A stretch of 64,000 nt of DNA, taken from positions 112,448,666-112,512,665 of the forward strand of contig CM056576.1 of the NCBI GenBank assembly GCA_029721435.1. Reading direction: 5' to 3'. Position 1 is the stretch's first letter. Every line of letters begins with the position of its first letter. The stretch comes from Gymnothorax reevesii (lineage: Eukaryota; Chordata; Actinopteri; Anguilliformes; Muraenidae). Of the stretch, positions 24,567 through 36,360 are shown in pieces. Both the position numbers and the translations under genes were made by a program. The notes beneath the pieces were generated by a model. The model was given only the letters and a program-made list of their open reading frames with translations. It had not been told where the DNA came from and made no database searches.

Positions 24567-25656
24567 TACACCTGTTGCGGACTCTACATAATGGAAATGG
24601 CAGGCCCTGTTGCAAGGTCTAATGTAATGACAACTGATTGTACTTTTGGCATTTTGTTTAGTTTATGAGCACAGATACAAAAGGACTTTTATAGTACAAG
24701 GCTTATGTTACGGGAAGACTGTTGTGGACTCAACATGAAATTGCCCACTTTCCAAGCTTTGCTTTTGAGATCCACTTAATTGAATAAATGTGTGTTTAGC
24801 ACTCAATAATATTGAATTTTTGTTTGTAAGCATACTCCACAGCAGCTATATGTTCATTTATACTTGTTTTTATTGAGTTTACACAATATTAGGATAGTAC
24901 TGAATAAACACAGTTAAAAAAAATCAAAAAAGTAGAACGAGTGAGCCATCATCTTCATCCTTCTACTGCTCGTCCAATTTTCATGACATCTGTTTCAAAT
25001 AACCTGCAAAAAAAAAAAAAAAATAGAGACAAAATGTTAACTTTTAGACAATGCAGCAAATGTTAGTTTTGAGACGTAGGTATTATTTCTTTGATCAAAA
25101 ACAGCAATAATCTCATGTGAACATTTATAACACACATTTTCTGACTACCCTGAGCCATATAATGTTCAACTGTATTTACACGGGTTGGTTCCTTCGCGTG
25201 TAACGACCTGGAAAATATTCATGTATCACAAACTGATTATTAGACAGTATTGAATTCAATCACTGTCCAAGTACATGACATGACATACATAACCAAAGAA
25301 TTGGCATCCTGATTGTGTCTGGCATGTATTTAAACAGAAATACAAAGCTTTAAAGTAATTCACATACTATTTTTATGCCTGAATATCTGAGAGTAGAGTC
25401 CGCAACGGTCAAATTGACAAAATATGGTGACCTAAAACAAAGTACCGTAACTTTTTAACCAACGAAGATAACTTCATGAAATTTATGCATATGTATGAGC
25501 AGATGTCATTACCTTGATTATCAATGACAACAAATATTTAACCCCAGGTGATCACAAAACTGGCACCCTGATTGTGTCTGGCATGTCTGACAAAAAGTGG
25601 TGGGGACACGTCCCCACTATACCCCCCCCCCCCCCCCCCCCAAACTGACACCTATA

Positions 25657-26364
25657 CCATTAACGCTAATGGACAAAGGCCTTGAGCACTAAGCATTTAC
25701 ATTCCAGTACCCAGGATATAGGGATAGCGTTTATGTGACTGGTTGACCAGTAGTTCTTTACATGTTTGAATTTTTAAAGTGTTTTTTTGCATTGCCTGTC
25801 AGGGGTGCCAGTAATTTTGGAGCCCACTGCATATCAGACATGGCAATTTGACAGAAGTGTGGGGGTGCATCGTCTTTGCAAAAAAGGACATGCACTTATG
25901 ACTGGCACTTCCTGTCTTTGGCAAATCTCTACTGCAGCCTTTTTGTAGAGGTTTGCTGAAGTGTAGTCATAATACACGCTGACAAAGTTGCTCACTTACC
26001 AAAAGCCTAGATTGATTGGTGATATTTGTAAAAGCAATATTTGCCAAAACCTATTTTAAAAAGACAGGCCCTTTGAAAGAGATGGGACTTAATACTCCAC
26101 AAATTTGGAATTGAGCGTTTATTCAATGATGGAAGGCGCTGTTAAACTTCAATTTTGGTAGGACATAGTTTTACAACCCTGAAATCGAAAAAGATGGCAA
26201 ATCACCCAAAGTGGGAAAAGAATGAAAAAGGATGGATTTAAATTATGCATTTACCCTGCATTAATAATAATGCATCTCCTGCATTAAAACTGAACAGAAA
26301 CACATTATTAGATGCTCTAACATGTCAAGCTGACAGCTCATTGAAAATATGCAATGTGATGACT
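25657..26364. other. Intronic sequence, nothing recognised
   Basis: No feature beyond the target duplication at its start. Confidence 0.5.
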
Positions 26365-27350
26365 ACAGCGGAGTCCAAAAGAGTTGGAACAGTCAACTGT
26401 GTACTTGTGGAATTTTTCCCCATTACTTGATGCGGGTTTTCACCAAAATAATTATATGGAGCCTTTGTTCCGTTATGTGGCTTCATAATGAGACATACAA
26501 TCTTTCGCAAAGGCAGATCAGGAGTGCAGGCAAGTCAATCCACACTGTTATTTCAGCCACACACTTGCAATCCATGCAGAATGTGGTTTGGCATATTTTT
26601 TTCCATAAAATGCAGAGAAGTCACGGGAACAGGTGACATCTAGATGGCACCATGTGATGCTCCAAAAATTGTGCATATCTTTCTGAACAAGTGCTGCCCT
26701 CAGAAATGTGGAACACCCATTCCATTTGCAATGACACATTACATCCATGACTGATGGCTTTTGGACCTGACGCTGATAACAGATTTTGTTGTCCTTGTCT
26801 TTGGTCCATAAACTATCATCCCCCCCCATAAAAACCACTTTATTTCAACTTTTCGGTCCACAAAGCATGCTTCCACTGTGCTACTGTTCATCTCGGAAAA
26901 CACTGAACCCAGAGGAGTCAGCAATGCTTTTTTTTTTTTTGGAGTTGATATATGGCTTTGACTTGGCGTATTATCTGTGCATCTTCAAATGCAGCAATGA
27001 ATGTTGTTGACTGACAAAGGTTTGCCAAAACATTTCTGAGCTTGTGTCGTCATATCCATTACACCGTTAAGACACTGATCTCTGCAGGATCGAACGTCAA
27101 GCATAAGTGGGTTTCGATCTTGGCCTTTACAAACTGCGATACAACCAGATTCCTTTTATCTTTTTAAATACGTACTGTAGAGGGTGAAATGGCCAAAATC
27201 ATTCTAATTTTTCTTTGGGGAGTGTTGTTCTCAAAGGGTTAGATTGTAAGCTGTTGGCAAATCTGATGGCAAATAGATGAGTCTGGACACACCTTTGCTC
27301 CTGCCATTTTTGGAGGGTATTTTTATATCACAGCATGATTATCTCAACTT
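26365..27350 (-). pseudogene. Tc1-like transposase remnant, heavily decayed
   Basis: On the minus strand, remnants include NTPQRK.R.ILA near the DNA-binding region and, further on, RQVQKPSVMDVM, FWSITWCHLDVTCSRDFSAF and YAKPHSAW, matching the block around the second catalytic Asp (QQDNAKPHSA); the Asp itself is lost. A terminal-type sequence GGAGTCCAAAAGAGTTGGAAC lies at its left end. Many stops and frameshifts. Confidence 0.7.
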
Positions 27351-29341
27351 TTCAACCCTTTTCAACATCACCTTGATACAATTTTTGTGACAACCTGTAG
27401 TAAGGATATTTGTGCTAAATATTTTGGAGTTTGTTGTGGTCATCAAATTTGAAATAAGTATATTTTCAATGAAGAAATGAAAAGGCATCAAATAATGTGT
27501 TGATGTACAGTTTTCAGTACAGTTCAGGTTGAACAGACTTTTCAAATCATTCCCTCTTTATTTTTTTGCATTTTATTTACTGTGCCAACATTGACAAAAT
27601 TGTGATTTTATAATTGAGACTGAAGCTATTTCACCACTTGGGCACAATTCTTTCATTACTTGTCTAAAACATGATTATGTGCTTGTTTTCTAACAATAAG
27701 TCCATTAATGGGCGAAAAGTAAGCGGCTTTGATGAACACAGTTTTTGGAAATTCTTAGATCTACTCTTTTTAATATTTATTCTACTCATACTGCTGATAA
27801 ATTCAGTGTCAACTGCAGTCAGGATATACATTTCTGAGTGAAATTTTTAATCTGAGTAATTTGAAATGTTTACACGGTCAGAAGCGTCCGAAGTCCACTC
27901 ATAATGTGATGACACTGCTGTGGAAGAAATTGCGGAAGCAGAGAGCTCAGTCCCATACCATATTTTATGATACGAGTTAATTAAATTCTTCCTGCTGTAG
28001 TTGTCCTGGCTCTACCCTGTCTTAACCGCATGAAATATGTAATAGAGCCCCAAGCTGATGAAAAACTGTCGCAATCTCTGCCCAGTTTCCAAGGCTGCAT
28101 CAGTGGCAATGAACGGGCTTTGTTCAAATGCCCCATACCAGTCTTTTGAAGTATTCCTGCAAGGAAATTTGGCCTGACTGTCTCTTTTTGGTCTCTTCTA
28201 TTCTTGGACCTTGAATTTTTTCCCTGAAATTGAGTCGATTTACTCTTAGGGGAGATTTTTGACACCATAGAAAGCATACTGTGACATTCGCTGACTTTTT
28301 AAAAATATTTTATTTGCATACTTTATAAAAACATACAAAATCCTGCGGGACACATCAATGCTGAAAATGCATAAGTAATTTTAAGAGAAAATATTCTATT
28401 GGATGTGTCCCCCCCCAAAATCAAGGCAAGATTAGCCCTAAATATTTAATTAAATGTATTTTGCAGGATGAAATGAATGTTTATTTTTCTGCTATTTTAA
28501 GGGAAAAAAAACTACTGCCAAGTGCTGAAGTTCTGGTGTAGCCTACAGTTTAAAAAAACTGTTTGGGAAGGCATGATGGTGGACCCACTTCTTTGAAATG
28601 CTGTGTGAAAAACTGAGGCTCAAAAGTATCTGCTTGATGAAAAAGGCTGATGAGGGTCCTGGCTGAAGCTCTGGCAGCTTTGCTCAGGCCCTGTGTTGTG
28701 ACACTACATAGTTGAGTGTCGGCCTCCCTAAAGCAAAACTCAGTTGGGGCCAACAAAAACAGGAAGTAGCCTAATTATCATTGAGTGTTGTGGGAATAGT
28801 GGAAAACCAGTGATTTTTGGAAGTTCTGCCACATTCTTTGAGGCATGGACTCCCCCCAGCATCAAGTGGAACATGTTGTAATTGATTGAACATGTGATAT
28901 TGTTCATCCCTTGAGATGAGAAAAGTCATTTAGTTCTGAGTTAGTCATCTGCTGCCTCCTCTCGGCAGTTTGATTTTATTCTTCAAAATGCTCCCCAAGC
29001 TTGGTTCAGCCATCAGAATGGGAATCTGGGAGGGCCGCCATTTAATAAGGAAGTTCTTGGACCGGCCTTTATAGACCTTCACAGGCTGTCATGCTTGCTT
29101 TCTCTCGTGTTTTGAATTTGTGTTTAATCACACTCTTTCTCATGCAAATACTGAACAGTAGCGGTGGCAGCAATCGAGTCATATCCAGACCTCTCCGCAA
29201 CCTTGGAGCATTTTGTTCAGTTCTTCTTAACTGATTATCAGATATCCTGAATGTTTAATTGCTGATCACCTTGTTGCCTGGGGAATGGTAATTAACAAAA
29301 ACTGCTCAAACTCCGTGCGCCTCATCCCTTTATCTGTCATT
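27351..29341. other. Intronic sequence, nothing recognised
   Basis: AT-rich in the first half; no gene or clear mobile element recognised. Confidence 0.5.
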
Positions 29342-29553
29342 ATACCCCCCGCAACGAAGTTTAGGGGGGTATACTGGATTTGCTTTGTCAAACCGTGCGT
29401 GTGTCTGTGTGCGTGTGTCTGTGTGTGTGTGTGCGTGCTTCTGTGCGTCCGGACCTAGATCTCATAACCTACTCATCCGATTTTGAAAAATGTTTTTCTT
29501 GGTGGAAGGTCTATTGACTGTGGTACTGCCTGACTACTTGTTGCGGGGGGTAT
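29342..29553. mobile_element. Hairpin-led MITE with GT-rich tract
   Basis: The left end ATACCCCCCGCAACGAAG and the right end, complemented ATACCCCCCGCAACAAG, are inverted. The left end also forms its own hairpin (TATACCCCCC with GGGGGGTATA). A GTGTGTCTGTGT tract follows at 29396-29440. It lies about 790 bp upstream of the first visible exon. Confidence 0.7.
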
Positions 29554-30338
29554 CCTGTAAGCCATGTTTACTGACTAAATCTAGTTTTATTTAGATTTTC
29601 TTGATTTTCCATTGGGGCACTGTGAACTACAGAGTTTTCTCATTGAGTTTGACTAATAATAAATAAAAACATTTTTATATAACATAAAGACAAATTTTAT
29701 CATGGTTTTACCGCCTTTTCGTGCACGGAATTGTCTTAATTTATAGAATTAGGGTCAAATACGATGCCACCCTGGTGCCACATTTGTGAACTAATTCAGG
29801 TGTAATTGTGAAATTGAGTTCACACTGATGAATTTCATTGGCATTATGACCCCGCTGAGAACCTGTAAACCTCCAAACAATCCCAGCTAAATGTTTCTGT
29901 TGTTGAAACGGCATCTTAAAGCACGCTGTGTTTGCTAAGCCTGTCATGCAGCTGTGTAATGTTTGCCATCTCATCCTGCAGAGCCTGCCTCAGTTCAGTG
30001 TGGTGGACACTGGTGGGAAAAAAAAAAAAATTTACTAATCACTAATTATCGTAAATTAGAGTATGCTTGGTGCTGTGAATGTGCAACTTTCAAGTGCTCT
30101 TTTCAAAAGAAGGTATTTTCACATTTTGAAAATGTTTTATTTTGAGTCACATTTTCATTCCAAGTGCACTTTGATTTCTGAAAATGCTTCCAGTCTGGAT
30201 TTTTATTTCTTGTTTCACTTAAATTACTTTAAGTGTTCAGTCATTTGCAGATCCTGTGTAAATGTTTTTTTTTTTTTTTTCATAGCTAATATGGTTTCCT
30301 TCTAAGCAAACATTTTCTTTGCCTTGTTTTTCCCCCAG
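29554..30338 (+). other. nos1ap: Intron end preceding the NOS1AP exon
   Basis: Unique-looking sequence with a T run at 30267-30280. It ends in the acceptor GTTTTTCCCCCAG. Confidence 0.6.
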
Positions 30339-30431
30339 TATGAATTCAAAGTGAAGAACATCAAGAAGAAAAAAGTCAACATAATTGTCTCTGTGGACGG
30401 AGTTAAGGTGGCCATGCGGAAGAGGAAAAAA
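30339..30431 (+). CDS. nos1ap: NOS1AP internal exon, PTB domain part 1 (31 codons)
   Basis: NOS1AP is a cytosolic adaptor that binds nNOS through its C-terminus and other partners through an N-terminal PTB domain. The exon is read in phase 0 from [14 protein letters not shown] through SVDGVKVAM to RKRKK. It follows a pyrimidine-rich acceptor (TTTTTCCCCCAG) and is followed by a consensus GTAAGT donor. From memory it corresponds to residues starting near Tyr60 of the mammalian protein. The ending VAMRKRKK is more diverged than the rest, where mammals have VILKKKKK. It joins the 36361 exon without a frame break. The related PTB adaptor GULP1 has a similar strand, but the following two exons settle NOS1AP. 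Which fish paralogue this is cannot be decided here. Confidence 0.93.
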
Positions 30432-31737
30432 GTAAGTGTTGGCCCCTTCCTGTTTATTTCCATTTGTACTTCATTGGCTGCATAGAGGACACAAGGCTGC
30501 TTTCAGAAACCTCTGAGTGTGGATGCAAAGGCCCAGGCGATTGAACCCATGACAGAGGTTGTGAACCCAAGTTCAGAAAGCAAAAGTCCTGCCGAGTATT
30601 TTGTTCCATCAGTTTGTATTTTCTTATAAGCACAGTTCTACACCCTGGAGGTAGAAGTATTTTGTGAATTAAGCTGGTTGAACTCATGGACAGGACTTCT
30701 ACTTTTTGATCCCTGAAGTTACCTCAAGACAATCCTTCAGCACCTCTTGTCCATGAAAACAGTCTGGCTTTAGTAATATGAAAGTGTGCTTCGTATGTAC
30801 CGGTGAAAGCAGGGGAATGAGCACCTTTTACTGTGAACACCTTTTTTCAACCACAAGAAAATGCTGATCCCTCCTGGCAACTCCGCGATAACCGCGTATT
30901 TTATTCATGATTGAGGTAACTGAATCATTCCTGCAATTTCACAATCTCTGTGTCACACATTCATTTGCATCCACAACAGTAATTAACAAAATGAGAGGCA
31001 TTAAATACAGCTGATTTAATTTGTTCATTTTTTTCCCCTTTCTGAACATAAATTGTTTTGAAAGTGTCATCATTAATTATGCTTGTTAGTGTTGTGATCC
31101 TTTCTTGGATTTTTTCATTAATTGTAAAACACTGATTTGGTTGCAGGATTTCTTAGGAAGTGTCAGAATTTTTTTGGTGTTCAAATGTAGCTACAGTGCG
31201 CCAATTTGTGCAAACATTCATATGCGCGCACCCCTGTTCCTCTACTGGCAAATGTTGTTTCAAATGGCTTCCTTTTGAAATAAAAAAAAGAAGCATCTGA
31301 AACAGTGATTCTTTGTTTCGCTAATAGCGTTCTAAAAATTGGCATGGGCCGTAAAATTGGTTTCCTAAAGCCAAAGGAAAATTTACTGTAATTGCTAGAG
31401 AAGGTGGAACTAAAAAGCGCAGAGATCATTTATGTAGACACCGTGGGCCTCACACCTTTTGTTTCTTGGCTTTTATATGGTTACTGGCCCCTTTTCATCT
31501 GGACTTTATCTTGTGGCACTAATGAGTTTTCTTTCCAGCAGTCTGTTTGTTCCATGAAAGGTGGAGGAATCCTAGGTTTGGCCTCTGTCCACTGAAACGG
31601 TTATGCGAGTTTTTGGTTTGGGTTTAAAAATTAAACCTGAGCCCATCCTAAAATCCCAGTCTTGGTGTGCACAACATTAAAGTCTCCTACGGTGTCCTGG
31701 TTCCCCTCAACTCAAAAACAGTCAACGAGTGCATGAG
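30432..31737. other. Intronic sequence after the first exon, nothing recognised
   Basis: No coding similarity or clear transposon ends. Confidence 0.5.
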
Positions 31738-31955
31738 TCCGCCAAGGAGGTTCTGTCGGCCTTTATCTGTTGGTCTGTCTTTTTCTCAGTCAGTAGGATA
31801 TCTCAAAAACGGCTACATAGATTTTATCCAAACTTTGCAGGATCTTAGAGTAGCATAAGAGGAACATGTGATGAAGTGAATTTTGGCATATCTAGGCTGA
31901 AGTACAGCTGAGATACAGGCCAAAGTTCAAATCCAGCTATGCTGGCAGAAATTTG
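31738..31955. repeat. Hairpin-led dispersed repeat, relative of 10208-10440
   Basis: Shares CCGCCAAGGAGGTT, AGGATATCTCA.AAACGG, ATAGATTT, ACTTTGCAGGAT and TTCAAATCCAGCTATGCTGG with 10208-10440, in the same orientation. The left hairpin is degraded here. Confidence 0.75.
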
Positions 31956-33640
31956 AAGTCTTCACAATGGGCTGGATTTCCAAATGGCATGCCTTTGGGT
32001 TTTTCTGCCACCTGGCGGTGGAATGCAACAACACCCTTCATCAGCCAATTTAAATAACTAATGCACAGAGTTGCCTTTTCGTGGCGGAGGTGCTGCGCTC
32101 TCTGAGTGCTCTTGTTGTCATTGTACTTCCGTGGAAGTATATTTTATGAAAGCCAAGCCTACTACCCTGGACCTCTGTAATAAGCTGTGCTTGGTTATTA
32201 TTCCAATCGAAGCCCCTTTGTGCAAAACTAATTTGCTGCCGGGAAATATGTTCACAGACTTTTTGGGAATGCCCTTTCCCTGATGTTAGAAACCGACTGC
32301 CCCATAAGTGATTGCATGACTTATTCCAATGACTTTCCTGAGGATTCACTGTGGAAGGGAATACTTTTATTACTTTCCAAATGAGCACCATCTCAAGCAC
32401 AATGAATCACTGACCATGTCTAATTCATTCCTCCCCAAAGTGAAGGTTAAACTGAAGACCATCAGTGCCTCACGCACCCCCTATTCCACTCCTGTACTCC
32501 TCCTCCGCTCCCCATCACGCCTGTTCCTGCTGTAATCGCCCTTCTCTTCTGTTTACTGCACTTTCATCATGGATATAATCTGCTCATCCGAAACAACATC
32601 CTGCTCTCTTGACCTCCTTTGTATTTAAAAAAAAAGACAATGTAAGCACTTTCAAGGGAATGCCGAACCTAGGAGCAGGTATGATAGAATTTATTGTAAT
32701 AACATGTAGGCCAATCACAAGCCTTGAAAACTCACTGCAAGGTGGGCACAAGCTGAAGAGCCAATGACTCAGTTTTCTCTGAGCATAATGTAGCGAGACA
32801 CCATCAAACAAGGCACAGACTAGGTGGGAGGCTGGGTCAAAACCAGCCCACTGGCAATAATTAATTTAATGTTCACGCAAAAAACGAAAGGTGTGATAAC
32901 AATGCGCGCGTAAATGAACAGAAAATGGTTTTCAAAAGGAAATTGGCAAAGCCTTCTCAGTCGGGAATTTGGCAGAATAATTTTTTTTAAGTGCCAATTT
33001 GATACTGTTTTTCTGTGGTTCTTTTACGCCGTTGCTGTTGCCGTCTCCATCAGGCTAGTTAGATCTTTGCCCAAACCTCAAGTCTCCCTCCCATCGGAAT
33101 CTTAAAGAGGAGAAAACACAGGCATGGTTGGACATAAGCTTTACATCCGTTCTCCTCGCCAGCCTCCTTACAACTGCCTCGTTTTCTCTTTTAACCTGTG
33201 GTCGGCTGTGATTAACACGAGAAGCAGCTGTGTCACCTCGTCCGCCCTTTTCCCAGGCCCGCTTGGCCTTACAACTCGCAGCTAGTGGGAACTGTCCAGC
33301 GACTCTTGAGTCTAGGGAGTGTTGAACGGGTTTTGGCTCTCTGGCCGCTGTCCAGGGTGCTGAAGTGCCGCTCTGTGTCAAGAGTGAGGGGGAGGAGAAT
33401 CTGCTCTTGCAGGCATGCTGATGTGGCCTACAGATCAATGCTGCATTCCCCGGTGTCTCAGACGGCGAGAAGCAGTGGTATGGACTGCAATCGCAGATGA
33501 GGTCGATTGCAGCCTATGAACGGGCTAACGTACAAACAGGAAAGCATACTAAGCCTGGTTTGTAATTTATAGCCTACAGTTTTAATATGCATACAAAATA
33601 TGATCTAGGCTTGTATTATTATGATGATCTATTAAATGTA
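31956..33640. other. Intronic sequence, nothing recognised
   Basis: Open frames at 33055-33438 (-) and 33285-33500 (+) overlap each other and match nothing. No RNA gene seen. Confidence 0.5.
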
Positions 33641-34562
33641 ACCCTCATTCAATAGCCTAATAAAATAATTCATGCATAGCAAAAGGAGGTACAGCACCAA
33701 AGCCACTGTCCCCAAGGAGGTGACATCCCACAAATACATGATGCCTGTTAAATAATTGGCATCAGCTGCTTTCCATTAAAATGCGAGTTGTGCGTGGATC
33801 CTGGGCATTTCGAAACAATGTCCAAAATATTGTATTCGGCATCAAATACGATCAGGGTGCTGATGGAATTAACTATTTTTTCTATTTACAAATAACTCTT
33901 CATCTTGGGTGGGAGAAATCATTTGTGGGTCTCGTCAATAGCACCGATGATACTGGGCATACCTGAGATGGGCATGAATTCAAGTTTGATTCTGTATTGT
34001 TGGCGAATGTCCATTGGAAACCGGATAAACATGGGGTTCACAGAGCGCATTGGTTGTTTGTTGAATTGAACGACTGACAGATGACTGTGAAATCCCTAAT
34101 TGTCCACGTTGCAAAGTTGCATTTTTCCGGTGGCAAGGTAATGAAGTGTCGTCGAACATTTTATTTCGGGGCTTATTTGGTTGTTTCTCATGGTTGGACA
34201 CGTAATTATATCCTTTACCAAGTCAACAACAAGTAAAATCCCTTCACGGTCGATCCGATATCTTTTCAACAACTGTGCATCATTCCAAATTTCCAAGTCA
34301 TTCCGTCTTTCAACAGCAGAAGCCATTTTCCGATTCTTTGTGAATAGGTTTTAGCGAGTTAGGAGTCCTCTAGACTACTTTTAAGCTCTCCCAGACTCAG
34401 GAGCTACTTTTAGGCCTAAAATGCTTTGTGAATAACACTTAGTAAAAATAATTAGGAGTCCTATATTTACGACTGACATAGCCATTTTTTTTTAGGAGTT
34501 TCTCCTAAGTCCGGCAGTTAGGACCTACTTTTAGCGCTAAGATGCTTTGTGAATACGAGCCC
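33641..34562 (-). pseudogene. PIF/Harbinger transposase remnant with 5' end
   Basis: The minus strand starts MASAVERRNDLEIWNDAQLL at 34326, then DREGILLVVDLVKD and LHYLATGKMQ. A frameshift near 34100 leads to GISQSSVSRSIQQTTNAL, the helix-turn-helix of HARBI1-like proteins. Catalytic blocks follow: GAIDETH (33925-33947, first Asp), FDAEYNILDIV, PGSTHNSH (33781-33804) and GDSG (near 33705, second Asp). The block with the Glu is missing. Upstream, CTTTGTGAATA recurs three times and a 31-bp direct repeat (34404-34434 and 34525-34555) lies at the terminal side. Inactive. Confidence 0.82.
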
Positions 34563-34589
34563 TGAACTCTAAACATTTTCACAAACTCC

Positions 34590-35730
34590 ATATGGTCCAA
34601 AACTTTGCTTCACAACATCTCATCAACACCTGGTCTCACAAGCACATCACCACTGTCCTCTGTGAGCTTGTCTTTTCTATAAGATAACAAATCAATCCCC
34701 AACTGTTCTTGTAAATTTTAAGAGCTCTCTGTTAACATGCCCCCTATCTCTGTGACCTCCTTCACCTCTACCAACCTCCATGTTCCTTGCAATCCTCCTC
34801 AGCACATCTCCAATCAGTGGCCGCTCCTGAACTGGCAATAGGGGGAGCTCATGCAATCCCTTAAAAATAATGATTGGTCACAACCTGGTTTCAATCATTC
34901 ATTTAAATTACCATTACAGAAACTCCTAAAACTCTCAACATTATCAGGTGTGGCCAGTTTTTATTTATAACGGATACTTGTCAACTCTCATGCATTTGGT
35001 GTGAGAAGTGAAGTGGCATATTTATGTTCTTTTGCTGTAGTCAGCAATTATTCCATTAACGTGTATGTAAGAGATTCTTGTGCGGAATTAAAGTCCTTGT
35101 GCATGGAGGGGTTGGAAGCAATGGAATTGCGTAAAGGCATTTCAAATGATCTTATTTCATTTAAATAATCGCGAAACGCATGCATTGTTTCCATCTCGTG
35201 AGTAAAGATAAGTGTGAGAAGTCCGGAGTCGTCGTTGGTATGTGTTATGAATGAAAACTGGCCAGATCTGTTTATGTTGAGAACTATTGGAGTTTCAGTA
35301 ATGGTGATTTAAATGAATGATTAAAAACGGGTCATGATCAATCATTATTTTTGAGGGATTGTTTTAGCTTTCCCTGTTGTCATTTCACCAGCCACCACTG
35401 TCTTCAAGTTATACCTTCTTGCATTCGCTCCATTGGCGACTGTACTTTTTCCCTGTTATGCTCCCGCACTCTGGAACTCTCTCTGCCCAGATCTAATCTC
35501 CAAAGCATGTAGTTCGACCCCCTAATTTCTGCCTCCCTGTTGTAGCCCTCTTACGCACACCCTCACCCCCCAATCCTTCCTCCATGTCCACCATTTGGGT
35601 CATCTTGATTAATATCCATTCTTTTTTTCTTCTTGTACTTTCCCTTTGATGATTACATGTGTTATTATTATGAAAGAGTCAATGATTGGCCTTCTGGGAA
35701 AAGATAAAATAAAAATATTTGTAACCCCCT
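34590..35730 (+). pseudogene. L2/CR1-type LINE tail, split by a hAT insertion
   Basis: The + strand gives HHC..QNFASQHLI.TWSHKHIT, then YLCDLLHLYQPP and SLQSSSAHL before 34814, and after 35408 PHSGTLS/LWNSL-like text. This is the end of an L2-like ORF2 (…HITPVL..LHW…, YL.DLL..Y.P.RSLRSS, APLWNSLP). The hAT at 34815-35400 interrupts it. Frameshifts and stops throughout. Its 3' tail runs to the A-rich sequence near 35720. Confidence 0.65.
34815..35400. mobile_element. hAT-type foldback element, 586 bp
   Basis: Ends CAGTGGCCGCT and (complemented) CAGTGGTGGCTGGTGA. The arms pair over about 150 bp (AAAAATAATGATTG; AATCATTCATTTAAAT; CTGGCCAGTTTT). The flanks TCTCCAAT (34807-34814) and TCTTCAAG (35401-35408) match at 6 of 8, consistent with an aged 8-bp target duplication inside the LINE tail. 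Confidence 0.75.
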
Positions 35731-36360
35731 GCTCCCCATCCCCATCTCCTCAAAGTGCTCCAACATAGTAAGTTTACATTTTAGATTGATAAGTTCATTG
35801 TGTTCAGCTCAATTCAAGGGAATTCCTCAACATTTTGGGGCAGGCCAGCACCGACAGTCTCTGGTCAGCACTGGGGACTGGAGAAAGAGCTGAGCCATTC
35901 TATCTGAATGTTAACTTTGTCTGTTAGCTGGACCCAGGCTGTATACCTTACTTAAACAATCTGGCCACTTCCTATTGATTTTGTGGGCTGAGTAATCTGG
36001 CTCTGGTGCTCCGCTGTCTCTCAAATCTCGGGTCTGCAGCCGGTGAAAAACAATAACGGGCTTTATCTGCACACCTTCAGCTTATTTCGATTCCCAGTGG
36101 GGATTAGTTCCTGATGAATGCTATTGTGTGATACTAGGCATCCTGGCATGGTTTCTGAATGAGTGTTTTTTTTTTTTTTTTGATGAAAAGTTTATTTCCA
36201 TTTGCATGGATGAGTAGAATCCAGCCTGTTCATGTATACCTCGTGAGAGATGAACATAATTTAGTGATAAAAATTGCTGCTTGTATTTTATTATTGTCTT
36301 TCAAGGTCAAACAGAAAAAATGCTTTAAGATGTTTCAAATGTTAATTTGATTGTTGACAG
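35731..36360 (+). other. nos1ap: Intron end before the second exon
   Basis: Unique-looking sequence with a T run at 36166-36180; no extra acceptor suitable for a longer exon. Confidence 0.55.

Larger units (their letters stand above)
22601..25656. mobile_element. hAT-type element, 3056 bp, 8-9 bp TSD
   Basis: CCATTAAC flanks both sides (22593-22600 and 25657-25664; one more matching A precedes each). The ends GGTGTCAGTTTG and CAAACTGACACC are inverted, with GTGGGGAC further in at both ends. No transposase frame remains. Inside are a MITE (22759-23052), an inverted repeat (24223-24566), a 27-bp direct repeat around CTGATTGTGTCTGGCATGT (25301 and 25560), a 28-base T run (22789-22816) and a 20-base C run (25622-25641). 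Confidence 0.75.
30432..36360 (+). other. nos1ap: NOS1AP intron between first and second visible exons (5929 bp)
   Basis: The intron opens with GTAAGT and closes with TTGTTGACAG. It is phase 0. It contains a hairpin-type repeat (31738-31955), a PIF/Harbinger remnant and a LINE tail with a hAT inserted in it. Confidence 0.88.

Noticed and set aside
29396..29440. GT-rich tract as a regulatory Z-DNA or splicing element
   Set aside because: It is an integral part of a MITE-like repeat, and nothing in the sequence shows a regulatory role.
1..30338. The NOS1AP exon coding for the segment before YEFK
   Set aside because: I looked for the RVEIVAAMRRIR-type coding and found no match with splice sites.
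33055..33500. Overlapping open frames on both strands (127 and 71 codons)
   Set aside because: No domain, and mutually overlapping antisense frames of this length occur by chance in GC-richer sequence.
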